DNA from: HyVt-337 sp964428895
GTDB taxonomy: Bacteria > Planctomycetota > Phycisphaerae > SM23-33
Assembly (NCBI GenBank): GCA_964428895.1
Contig: CAYRZU010000003.1
Coordinates: 1 to 64,000 of the forward strand
Length of the DNA stretch: 64,000 nucleotides
Direction of reading: 5' to 3'
The first letter of the stretch is position 1. Every line of letters starts with the position of its first letter. Below are positions 25,835 to 33,693 of this stretch, piece after piece. A program made the translations under genes and the position numbers. Under the pieces are notes generated by a model, which made no database searches, was not told the DNA's origin, and worked only from the letters and a program-made list of their open reading frames with translations.

Positions 25835-26671
25835 TCATAGGTTCCGATACATGGCCTTCGGAATGAAGAACTTCCGCTCGTTGAGGACAATCCCGGCCAC
25901 GTTGACGTTGGCGCCGCTAAGGCCACGGATGGCCTTGGCGATCGACTCGCGGCGGGTGCGATACATTCGCACCACCAGCAGCGCGTCAACGTCAGCGGCC
26001 CCGACGATGCTGGCGTCGGGCCCGGCATGAAGCGCCGGCGTATCGAACAGAACGTGGTCGTACTGACGGCGAAGTTCGGCAACCAGGTCTTTCAGTTCCG
26101 GGCCCAGCAACTGGCCACCCGGACCGTTGTCCAATCGGCCGGCGGGAACATAGAACAGATTGGGGCAAGCGGTCGCCTGCGTCACTTGCTCCAGCGTGGC
26201 CTGGCCGTGGAGCAATTCCACGAGGCCTGGCTGCGTGGGAGCATTCAGCAGGCTGGACAGCTCGCCGTTGCGAAGATTAGCGTCGATCAAGATGGTCCGA
26301 CGGTCGGGCCGTTCGCCCAGCACCAGGGCCAGGTTGGCCGCGGTGGTGGTCTTGCCTTCGCCGGCTTCAGCGGACGTGACAAAGCACGCGAACCGCCCGC
26401 CCGGGCCGGCCGCCGACAGATGCGTCCGAATGGCGCGGTATTCCTCGGTAACGGCCGAGCCGCGATCGTGATGGGCGACCAGCGTCTCGTCGTACTTGAT
26501 CGGCCGAGGCGGCGCCGAACGACGCGTGGTCGTGCCCATCGTCAGGCCGGTGCTCTGATCGTCCTTGCCGTTACCGTTGGGGTTACCTTCGGTGCCGAAG
26601 TGACGCTTGATTTCACCGTTTTCGCGGCCCGAATCGGAGTTGCTATTCGTGCTGTTGGGCTGGTCCGTCAC
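25835..26671 (-). CDS. CpsD/CapB-like tyrosine-kinase-type P-loop ATPase
   Basis: 278 residues. Walker A SAEAGEGKTTT (residues 100-110), Walker A' ILIDANLRNG, and Walker B-like HVLFDTPAL define a BY-kinase domain separated from its membrane partner. The first 60 residues are disordered and Asn/Gly-rich. The tail ends AMYRNL with one Tyr rather than a Tyr cluster, so autophosphorylation may be limited. It should pair with the Wzz-like protein encoded 16 bases upstream to control polymer length and export. Confidence 0.85.
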   Translation of the reverse strand: MTDQPNSTNSNSDSGRENGEIKRHFGTEGNPNGNGKDDQSTGLTMGTTTRRSAPPRPIKYDETLVAHHDRGSAVTEEYRAIRTHLSAAGPGGRFACFVTSAEAGEGKTTTAANLALVLGERPDRRTILIDANLRNGELSSLLNAPTQPGLVELLHGQATLEQVTQATACPNLFYVPAGRLDNGPGGQLLGPELKDLVAELRRQYDHVLFDTPALHAGPDASIVGAADVDALLVVRMYRTRRESIAKAIRGLSGANVNVAGIVLNERKFFIPKAMYRNL

Positions 26672-26687
26672 GGTCGTATCCTATTCG

Positions 26688-28388
26688 CTATTGTACCAGC
26701 TCGGCGGTCTTGGACGCGGTATCACCTTCCAAAACGTAGCTGACCGGGGCTTCGCGGAACGCCTTGAACTCGTCCGGATGCCGAAGTTTCAGTGTAATGC
26801 TCAACGTCAGGACGGCCACGATCACCACGATCAGGGCCAACAAGATGGGGCTAAGCACCCAGTTGCACAGGAACGAACGGCTTCGGCTCCCGGTGGTCGA
26901 GATCTGCCCGATCGTGCCGACGACCGGCACGCCTTCGAAGACCTGGGCCGCCTGCTCGCCGGTGGCGATAGTCCGATCCTTGGAGTTGAAGAAGAACACC
27001 ATCAACCCGCCGAAGGCCAACGCACCCAGGAACGTCACCGCCAGCACCTGGTTCAGGGCCGGGAAGCTCGGCAAGATGGGCCGCTCGGCCGGTTCGACCT
27101 GCTGAACTTGCATGCGGAGATCGGCTTCTTCGGCCTCTAAGGCCATGTCCACCCGCCGACGCCGGTCTTCCCACATCGCGGTCTTGCTTTCCAGGTCCGC
27201 CAGTCGGGCCAGGAGCGCCGAGTACTTCTGGCGGTCGCCCTCGTAACTGGTCATCATCTTCTCGTAGCCGAGGATCTGGCTTTCGACTCGATCCAGTTCG
27301 GCCGTAAGAATCTCGACCTCGCTCTGTGCGGCGGCCAGTTCGGCTACCCACGTCTCGGCGGCCCCGCCCGTGCCGTAGACTTCCTGCACGATAATGCGCT
27401 CGGGGGTGTTGCGAATCCGCTCTTCCATGATCGCGATCCGGGCCAGCAGCGTCTTAATGGCCGGGTGCTCGCGGGTCATGTTCTGCAGCGTCATGGCCAG
27501 ATCCAACTCGGTCTTGTACTCACGCAGTTCCTGGCCCAGTCGCTCCAACTCCGGATTCGGCGCCCAGATGACCTGTGAAGGATCGTCCATTTCGGCGCCG
27601 GAATCGACCGCGTCGCGCATCGCTTCCAGGCGAGCGACCTTCTGCTTAGCGATGTGCAACAGACGGGCCACCGCGTCGCGGTCGACCTTGCCCTGCATCT
27701 GACGACGGACAATGTCCATCTGCTGGCCTTCCATCAGGCCGACATTCTCTGTTTCCATGAGGATCTTCTGATCCGTCAGCTCCTGGGCCAGTTTGCGGTA
27801 GTGCGCGGCTCGCTCGGCCAGAAAGCCGTAGCTCTTCTTGAGCTGCAGGCTGATCTCGCTGCCGACGTTCTGGATGTAGTAGGCCACCAACGCGTTGGGG
27901 ATCGCGTAGGCGTCCGTCGCGTCGCCGCTGGTGAACGTCAGCGATACCAGGTCGACCTCCTTGGACTGGGAGTCCCACCGAACGTCCAGGCCGCCCTGAA
28001 TGGTGCCAATGACGCTCTGCTGACGCTGCGGCGAGTCCGTCAGGGTTACCACCGGGCCTTCGGGGGTCTGTTCGATGCTGCCGTTAAGCAGCCCCAGCTC
28101 CACCGCCACATAGGCGACCGCCTGCCGACCCGTCAACCGCTGCCGCAACGTCTGCCGCAGCTGTTCATGCGTTTCCAGAACGGAAACGTTATCCATGCCG
28201 CGGATGGGTGTGACCGAATCGACCCGCGATTGGAACTTCGTGACCGCCGTGAACTTCACGGGCACGAAGTGCGCGATCACCAGCAGACCTATCGCCAGCG
28301 CGGCTGCGCTGAGCAGGAACAGATTCCGCCAGCGAAAGAACACCCGCATCTTGTCGCGAAACGTCGCTTTGTCATTCTGCTCAGGCAT
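26688..28388 (-). CDS. Wzz-like polysaccharide chain-length determinant (GNVR/PCP type)
   Basis: 566 residues from ATG 28388, chosen because AGGAG lies five bases upstream; ATG 28391 directly before it is too close. TM1 at residues about 20-42 (NLFLLSAAALAIGLLVIAHF), a long coiled-coil region (about 150-400), then TM2 (VLAVTFLGALAFGGLMVFFF). A third hydrophobic segment (SPILLALIVVIVAVLTLSI) follows, an addition also seen in exosortase-linked chain-length proteins. It works in the inner membrane with the CpsD-like ATPase and the Wza-like exporter. Confidence 0.82.
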   Translation of the reverse strand: MPEQNDKATFRDKMRVFFRWRNLFLLSAAALAIGLLVIAHFVPVKFTAVTKFQSRVDSVTPIRGMDNVSVLETHEQLRQTLRQRLTGRQAVAYVAVELGLLNGSIEQTPEGPVVTLTDSPQRQQSVIGTIQGGLDVRWDSQSKEVDLVSLTFTSGDATDAYAIPNALVAYYIQNVGSEISLQLKKSYGFLAERAAHYRKLAQELTDQKILMETENVGLMEGQQMDIVRRQMQGKVDRDAVARLLHIAKQKVARLEAMRDAVDSGAEMDDPSQVIWAPNPELERLGQELREYKTELDLAMTLQNMTREHPAIKTLLARIAIMEERIRNTPERIIVQEVYGTGGAAETWVAELAAAQSEVEILTAELDRVESQILGYEKMMTSYEGDRQKYSALLARLADLESKTAMWEDRRRRVDMALEAEEADLRMQVQQVEPAERPILPSFPALNQVLAVTFLGALAFGGLMVFFFNSKDRTIATGEQAAQVFEGVPVVGTIGQISTTGSRSRSFLCNWVLSPILLALIVVIVAVLTLSITLKLRHPDEFKAFREAPVSYVLEGDTASKTAELVQ

Positions 28389-28413
28389 CATAACTCCTGG
28401 CTCGTAACCCTTG

Positions 28414-29259
28414 TTAGTTACCGCCCCCGATGACCGGGTCATTCCACTTAACATTGCTGAGGTACCGCAGGTCCTGATAGCTGTACCGCACGTCTTCGAT
28501 GATGCCGCTGGCGGCGTTGATCGGGTGCCGGATCGACTCCAGGGCGAAACCAATTCGCGCCAGAGGATTCGGCTGCACGTAGATCACGTCTTCAGGCAGC
28601 ATCAGGATATTGTTCGACAGATCGCCCTTTTCGACCATGGCCATCATGTTGACGACCATCTTCTTGCGGGGCCGATCGCGCAGCTCGGGGCGAACGCCCG
28701 TCATGCCGTAGTGGCCGCGCTCGGCGGCCTCTTCGCGATACATGCCGCCGGTCTTGGGGTCGTCGCCGCGGACCACGATAATCCGCTCCGGCCAGGAGTA
28801 CTCGTTCGGCAAGGTCACTGACAGAGCATCCAGGAGCGTGTCTCGCCCGGTCCAGGGCAGCGGGCCCTGACGCTCGACCTGACCAAACACGTAGAATCGC
28901 TGCGAACGGTATTCGATGACCTGAACCGTTGCGGCGACCTTGGAGTAGTACAGGCCGGCGGCGGCGGCGAGGAGGTCCTGCAGTTCAGCAGGCGTCCGCC
29001 CCGCTGCATCGACCTCGCCCAACAACGGAATGTTGATCTTGCCGTCCGGGCGCACCAAGTGGCGCGTGTTGTGTATCTCCGGAACATGCAACGAGGTGAT
29101 GAGAATCTCGTCCGGAGGCAGAATACGGTATTCCGTGCCGGAGACCGGGGTCCTGGGCTGTTGCAGGAACAGCTTGACGGCTTCGTTATCGTAACATCCG
29201 CCAAGGACCAGCGCCACGGCCGTTGCACACAGTATCAGGCTTGTTCGAAGTGCCCTCAT
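28414..29259 (-). CDS. Wza-like polysaccharide export lipoprotein
   Basis: 281 residues. Signal peptide with lipobox LVLGGC (Cys22). The Poly_export domain follows: YRILPPDEILITSLHVPE, RPDGKINIPLLGEVDAAGRTP, then an SLBB-like part (FYVFGQVERQGPLPWTG) and LPEDVIYVQPNPLARIG. It forms the outer-membrane or periplasmic exit channel. First gene of the 17-gene operon reaching to 8778, so its leader controls the whole locus. GAGG lies four bases before the ATG. Confidence 0.88.
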   Translation of the reverse strand: MRALRTSLILCATAVALVLGGCYDNEAVKLFLQQPRTPVSGTEYRILPPDEILITSLHVPEIHNTRHLVRPDGKINIPLLGEVDAAGRTPAELQDLLAAAAGLYYSKVAATVQVIEYRSQRFYVFGQVERQGPLPWTGRDTLLDALSVTLPNEYSWPERIIVVRGDDPKTGGMYREEAAERGHYGMTGVRPELRDRPRKKMVVNMMAMVEKGDLSNNILMLPEDVIYVQPNPLARIGFALESIRHPINAASGIIEDVRYSYQDLRYLSNVKWNDPVIGGGN

Positions 29260-29290
29260 GATGCCTCACAATCCGACTAGGTTTCCTTTG

Positions 29291-29333
29291 GCCTGGCATG
29301 CATAGCCATTCCCAGAATGGTCTGAAACCAGGC
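29291..29333 (-). promoter_or_regulatory. Nested inverted repeat in the leader of the exopolysaccharide operon
   Basis: GCCTGG (29291-29296) pairs with CCAGGC (29328-29333), and inside it CCATTC (29306-29311) pairs with GAATGG (29315-29320). On the minus strand this would fold as a two-tier hairpin some 30 bases before the first start codon. It could be an RNA control element or a protein-binding site. There is no T run after it, so it is not a plain terminator. Confidence 0.4.
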
Positions 29334-29439
29334 AACGTTAAATCGGAACTAGACCTATGACTTCTTCACTTCGGTTTCTCTTAATTTTGACCTTTCGCAT
29401 CTTGGCAATGTAAAAGCACTTATCTAATTATTAGGCACC

Positions 29440-29468
29440 TTGACAATACCAGAATTGAATCCTATCAT
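29440..29468 (+). promoter_or_regulatory. Sigma70-type promoter for the orphan exported protein
   Basis: TTGACA at 29440-29445, spacer of exactly 17 bases, TATCAT at 29463-29468 (5 of 6 in the -10). It lies in unusually AT-rich DNA. Transcription would begin near 29475, about 60 bases before the start codon. This is the best consensus match I found in the window. Confidence 0.7.
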
Positions 29469-29534
29469 TGAGTAGTGGGCTCTGGATCCCGCTAGTTGGA
29501 CATACAAGCTCTGTCTCTTTGCGAGGACAACCCC

Positions 29535-30551
29535 ATGCGTGCTACTCTAATCAATGCCGCTCGGCTTATGGTGCTTCTGGCTGCCGTGCTGCCGGCCGTG
29601 TGGGTGCTGTCCAGACCCATTGGCGGCGCCGGACTAAGCGTCCAAGAACAGATCGGATTCGGGCCGGGCCAAATTCGGGTCGATCCGAATGCAATCGTCG
29701 AGACCACCCCCCCCGTCGCCGAAGCCCCGGACAACTGGCTGCGCCTGGCCTACAACCAGACGCTCGAACTCCGGAAGATGTACGACAAGCGGACGTTCAT
29801 GGGTGATCGCCCTCAGGATCACGTGGTAGCGATCCGCAACCGGTACCAGGCGATCCAGGAACGCGGCAAGTACCGCCCGCAGGTCCTAGGCGAGGAGTTC
29901 CAGACCACCCGGGCCTTGCCCAAGCCCACTCGCCGTTTCCGCGCCAACGGGCCCTTTGCCCGCCTGATCAATGACGTGTTGCGGGCCAAGCCCAAGACGG
30001 TTTTCGTTCGCGGCTATATCGACCAGAGCGGCCGATATATCGGCTCGAGCTTCTACCGCGGGGCCGGCAACTACACCACCGGCGCCCAGTACCACACCAT
30101 GTGGGCAACGACGGCCATCGCCAACTCCTCCAACTTCTACATATTCAGCACCAATAGCCGGGTGAGCAATCGGTCCTTCATCAACGGGTACTTCTCCCGT
30201 GACCCGATTTTCGCCCCCAGCTTTTATCGGTCGCAGTTGACCGGCGGCGTGATCAGCGGCACCGGCGGCGGCCGACGCACCCCGCTGACTGAATACCAGT
30301 TCCTCAAAGCCGAGTATGGCGAGCGCCGCTATCGCAAAAGCTATCGCGAACGGATGATGCCCATCACCCTCCACACGCTGCCGCCGGCGATCATGAAGAC
30401 GATTCCGGGCGTGGCCTACTTCAAGAACCGCGGGTGGGGCACTTATCACCGCGAGTACTACCGCCCGCCTGTCCCGAGAATCTACCGCGACGTCAATCGA
30501 CGCTTGCAAACCAAGCCGGTCGTCCACTTCTCGGCCTTCACGGCCCCCTAG
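29535..30551 (+). CDS. Exported or membrane-anchored protein of unknown function
   Basis: 338 residues from ATG 29535, with GAGGA about eight bases upstream; an earlier in-frame ATG at 29496 lacks a ribosome site. One hydrophobic N-terminal segment (residues about 10-27) serves as signal or anchor. The rest is basic and rich in Tyr, Arg and Phe, with patches such as RYIGSSFYRGAGNYTTG and GERRYRKSYRERMMP. I recognise no family. It is monocistronic, with its own strong promoter and terminator, and sits divergently next to the exopolysaccharide operon, so an envelope role is a guess. Confidence 0.75.
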   Translation: MRATLINAARLMVLLAAVLPAVWVLSRPIGGAGLSVQEQIGFGPGQIRVDPNAIVETTPPVAEAPDNWLRLAYNQTLELRKMYDKRTFMGDRPQDHVVAIRNRYQAIQERGKYRPQVLGEEFQTTRALPKPTRRFRANGPFARLINDVLRAKPKTVFVRGYIDQSGRYIGSSFYRGAGNYTTGAQYHTMWATTAIANSSNFYIFSTNSRVSNRSFINGYFSRDPIFAPSFYRSQLTGGVISGTGGGRRTPLTEYQFLKAEYGERRYRKSYRERMMPITLHTLPPAIMKTIPGVAYFKNRGWGTYHREYYRPPVPRIYRDVNRRLQTKPVVHFSAFTAP

Positions 30552-30578
30552 CGGCTGACCGACATCCAGAACCGATCC

Positions 30579-30614
30579 AGGACGCCCGTCCCATCAGGGG
30601 CGGGCGTTCTGTTT
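30579..30614 (+). terminator. Terminator after the orphan exported gene
   Basis: Fourteen-pair stem (30579-30592 with 30597-30610, including two G-U pairs), ATCA loop, then GTTT. The T run is short, but the stem is very stable. Confidence 0.6.
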
Positions 30615-30643
30615 GCGCTGCGGGTGGAACGACCGCCCGGCGG

Positions 30644-30672
30644 TTGACACCGGTGGGTCGGCAACTGACAAT
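30644..30672 (+). promoter_or_regulatory. Sigma70-type promoter for the MBOAT/SGNH pair
   Basis: TTGACA at 30644-30649, 17-base spacer, GACAAT at 30667-30672 (4 of 6 in the -10). It follows the terminator of the previous gene and precedes the MBOAT start by about 75 bases. Confidence 0.55.
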
Positions 30673-30746
30673 CCCCTCGACGGCCGAACGGATTTCGGCC
30701 GGCGCGATGTTTGTCGCTTAACGGATCTGACGCAGGGACATCGCCG

Positions 30747-32165
30747 GTGCTGTTCAACTCGCTCGAGTTCATCCTGTTCGGGGTACTGTTCTTCGCGGCG
30801 TGGCCGCTGCTGAAGCGCCGCAACAACTCCCGGTGGATCTACCTCGTCATCGCCAGCTTCTTCTTCTACGGCTGGTGGGACTGGCGATTCCTATTCCTGA
30901 TCACCTTCAGCGGCCTGATCGACTACGGAGCCGGCTTGGCGATGGTCCGCTGGCCAAGCCGTAAGAAGCTGTTCCTGATCCTCTCAATCATCGGCAACCT
31001 CGGCTCACTGGCGACGTTTAAGTACCCGGGGTTCTTCGTTAAGAACCTCAACGCGCTGCTGGGGCTGGGGGGCATGACCACGGGCGTCGACCTGACCGCC
31101 CTACCGCCCCTGCCGGTAGGAATCAGCTTCTACACCTTCCAGTCGATGAGCTACACCATCGACATCTACCGGGGCAACCTCAAGCCCACTCGCAACCCGC
31201 TGCATTTCTTCGCGTATCTGGCGATGTTCCCGCAACTGGTGGCCGGGCCCATCGTCCGGGCCGTCGATCTGCTGCCGCAGCTCAAGACCTACAAGCCGAC
31301 CACCGAGGCGGCCCGCTGGGAGGGCTTCCGGCTGATCATCTACGGCTACTTCAAGAAGGCGGTCGTCGCCGACTCGGTCGCCCGCGCCGTCACCGCCGCG
31401 TTCGCCGCATCCACGCCCCTGGACTCCTGCGGCTTCTGGTGGGTGATCATGGGCCTGTTCGCATTCCAGATATATTGCGACTTCAGCGGCTATAGCGACA
31501 TCGCCCGCGGTCTGGCCAAGTGGATGGGCTATGAGTTCCCACTGAACTTTGACCACCCCTACACCGCCCGCAGCTTCCGGGAGTTCTGGGCGAGGTGGCA
31601 CATCTCGCTGAGCACGTGGTTCCGCGATTACGTCTATGTGCCGCTGGGCGGCTCGCGGAAATCCGCGGCACGAAGCCACCTGAACCTGTGGGCGACCATG
31701 GTCATCTCGGGCTTCTGGCACGGGGCGGCCTGGACCTTCGTCGGCTGGGGCGCCGCCCACGCGGCGCTGCTGTCGCTGGAGCGCCTCACCCAATGGCCGC
31801 GACGGCTGGCGCGGATTCCGGTGGTCCGCCACGCGGCGGTGCTGCTGGTCTTTGCGATCACCTTGCTGACGTGGGTATTCTTCCGCGCCAAGAGCTTCGG
31901 CCAGGCCGGGCAGATTTGCGCCCGCATGTTCGACTTCGGCGGATTCAGCCTGGGCGACATCCAGGCCAACATCCACATTCGCGATGTGCTGGTGGTGGGG
32001 TTGGTGCTGGCCCGACAGGTGTGGGTCTACGTGGGGATGGACCGGACGAGCCTGGTCCGCAGTAAGACGGCCAACTGGCTGCGGGTGGCGGGCGTGGCGC
32101 TGCTGATCATCGCCTGCATCTTCCTGCGCGGCCCGGGCGAGGATTTCATCTACTTCCAGTTCTGA
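30747..32165 (+). CDS. MBOAT-family O-acyltransferase (AlgI-like)
   Basis: 472 residues from GTG 30747; the protein then opens LFNSLEFILFGVLFFAAW, as AlgI-type proteins do, while TTG 30711 is an upstream alternative. About ten membrane helices. Signatures: PVGISFYTFQSMSYTID, NFDHPYTARSFREFWARWHISLSTWFRDYVYVPLGG and the catalytic His in ISGFWHGAAWTF. It passes acetyl groups across the inner membrane for O-acetylation of an exported polysaccharide, probably the product of the neighbouring operon. Confidence 0.9.
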   Translation: MLFNSLEFILFGVLFFAAWPLLKRRNNSRWIYLVIASFFFYGWWDWRFLFLITFSGLIDYGAGLAMVRWPSRKKLFLILSIIGNLGSLATFKYPGFFVKNLNALLGLGGMTTGVDLTALPPLPVGISFYTFQSMSYTIDIYRGNLKPTRNPLHFFAYLAMFPQLVAGPIVRAVDLLPQLKTYKPTTEAARWEGFRLIIYGYFKKAVVADSVARAVTAAFAASTPLDSCGFWWVIMGLFAFQIYCDFSGYSDIARGLAKWMGYEFPLNFDHPYTARSFREFWARWHISLSTWFRDYVYVPLGGSRKSAARSHLNLWATMVISGFWHGAAWTFVGWGAAHAALLSLERLTQWPRRLARIPVVRHAAVLLVFAITLLTWVFFRAKSFGQAGQICARMFDFGGFSLGDIQANIHIRDVLVVGLVLARQVWVYVGMDRTSLVRSKTANWLRVAGVALLIIACIFLRGPGEDFIYFQF

Positions 32166-32176
32166 CGGCGATAACG

Positions 32177-33136
32177 ATGAGCGACAACCATACACAGACC
32201 GGCCCGGACGCCCGCCAACGGGCGTGGCGAATCGACCGAACGGCCATCGCGCTGGTGCTAGCGTTGGCGATCGGCGTGATGTTCAGTTCGGTTCGCTACG
32301 ACGCTCAGCAGTGGGAGGGCCTGTATCCCGATTCCTTCTGGGCCGCCAAGGCCAGTTGGCGCCACAACGCCGACGTGATCGTCGCCGGGGACTCGCGCGT
32401 GCTGACGGCCGTCTCCCCGGCGGCAATGGCCGAGCACCTGACTGGCCGACGAATCGTCAACTACGCCTTCCTCGGCGTCGGCTACGAGCGGCAGTATATC
32501 GAGGCCATCAACAAGGTGCTGGCCACCGACGGGCCGCCACCCATGATCGTGCTGGGCGTCAGCCCGCGCAGCCTCACGGAGGGCGCCAGCAAGCAGAAAT
32601 GGTTCGGCCCGGAGATGAAGAAGCACTTCCTCCAACGCCAACTGCTCGCCCACAGCAGCGACGTTCTACAAGCCACCCGCCCCATCGACTACGCCGACCT
32701 GATGGCGAGCTTGTCCCTGGCGCAGCCGCGATCGGAGCGGATGATCCTGGACTATCACGCGGACGGGTGGCAGTCGGCCGACATGATCCCGCCGAATATC
32801 GAGCTCGGCCTGGCTGAATACGCCACCAAGTACAGCGAGGCCGAGGAAGGCCCGGTCCGGCAGAAGTACATCGACCAACTGCTGGCGGCTGTGAAGCGAT
32901 GGCGGGCCCAGGGCATCGCCGTCTACGGCTTCCGCCCGCCCAGTTGCGCTCAGATGGTGGCATTGGAGAACCGCATCAGCGGCTTCGATGAGGCGAGCTT
33001 CGTGAGGCAATTCCAGGCCGCCGGCGGCGTCTGGCTACCGGTCAGCCAGACCGCCTACGCCAGCTACGACGGCAGCCACCTCGACGTCCGATCCGCCCCA
33101 GTCTTCTCGGCCGATCTGGCCAAGATGATCAAGTAG
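32177..33136 (+). CDS. SGNH-like partner of the MBOAT acetyltransferase
   Basis: 319 residues; an N-terminal membrane segment (residues about 22-38), then a GDSL/SGNH-like domain with VIVAGDSRVLTAVSP (nucleophile Ser) and the late YDGSHLDVRSA (Asp-x-x-His). This matches AlgJ/AlgX- or PatB-type proteins, which receive acetyl groups from MBOAT partners and place them on the glycan in the periplasm. It begins 11 bases after the MBOAT stop. Its 3' end overlaps the convergent GNAT gene by eight bases. Confidence 0.75.
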   Translation: MSDNHTQTGPDARQRAWRIDRTAIALVLALAIGVMFSSVRYDAQQWEGLYPDSFWAAKASWRHNADVIVAGDSRVLTAVSPAAMAEHLTGRRIVNYAFLGVGYERQYIEAINKVLATDGPPPMIVLGVSPRSLTEGASKQKWFGPEMKKHFLQRQLLAHSSDVLQATRPIDYADLMASLSLAQPRSERMILDYHADGWQSADMIPPNIELGLAEYATKYSEAEEGPVRQKYIDQLLAAVKRWRAQGIAVYGFRPPSCAQMVALENRISGFDEASFVRQFQAAGGVWLPVSQTAYASYDGSHLDVRSAPVFSADLAKMIK

Positions 33137-33602
33137 CGCCCAGCGCCTTTTCCATCAGGGCCTTGTCCAGCCGAGGGGCGTCGGGATCCGGACAGATCGA
33201 CACCACGCGCCAGCCCTGGGACACATAGAACGCCATTGCCCGCGTGTTGGCGGGCCAACATTCCAGTTGACCAACGGTATGGCCGCCCTCTCGCCAGACC
33301 TGCTCCACATGGGCCATCAATGCTATGCCCACGCCCGAGCCGCGAGACAGCGCGGAGACCCAAATCAGGCCCAACATGGCCTCCTCGATCGAAGCCATCC
33401 CCACCAAAGCCCCCTCTCGCTCCGCAACAACGATATGGTCCATCATCCGGCCGATGCATTTGTCGGTTTCACCGCCGGCCAGCCACGCGTCGAGGTATTC
33501 GGCCGGCATGAAGTCGCCATAGGTCTCGTGCAGTTGCGAGTCCATCATCTCGACGATGCCCGATTGATCCTCCGGCCGAGCTTTGCGTATCTCGATATCC
33601 AT
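33129..33602 (-). CDS. GNAT-family N-acetyltransferase
   Basis: 157 residues. Typical GNAT order: IRKARPEDQSGIVEMM at the start, the acetyl-CoA loop RGSGVGIALM (R-x-x-G-x-G), and ECWPANTRAMAFYVSQGW near the end. The substrate is unknown. It lies convergent to the SGNH-like gene and downstream of a strong minus-strand terminator, so it needs its own promoter. Confidence 0.8.
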   Translation of the reverse strand: MDIEIRKARPEDQSGIVEMMDSQLHETYGDFMPAEYLDAWLAGGETDKCIGRMMDHIVVAEREGALVGMASIEEAMLGLIWVSALSRGSGVGIALMAHVEQVWREGGHTVGQLECWPANTRAMAFYVSQGWRVVSICPDPDAPRLDKALMEKALGAT

Positions 33603-33638
33603 GCCCGCCAGCGTACCCGATGGGCCCGCGCAATGGAA

Positions 33639-33668
33639 AACGGGCCGCCACCGAAGTGACGGCCCGTT
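33639..33668 (-). terminator. Strong UUCG-loop intrinsic terminator
   Basis: On the minus strand AACGGGCCGTCAC pairs with GTGGCGGCCCGTT (13 pairs, one U-G) around a TTCG tetraloop, followed by TTTTCC. It ends the transcript of the 549-residue exported protein gene. Confidence 0.8.
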
Positions 33669-33693
33669 GGGGGGATGCTTCTGTGAAGCTGCC

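Noticed and set aside
29288..29305. Sigma54-like GG/GC pair in the exopolysaccharide leader
   Set aside because: The spacing between GG and GC is eight bases instead of ten, and the rest of the consensus is missing.
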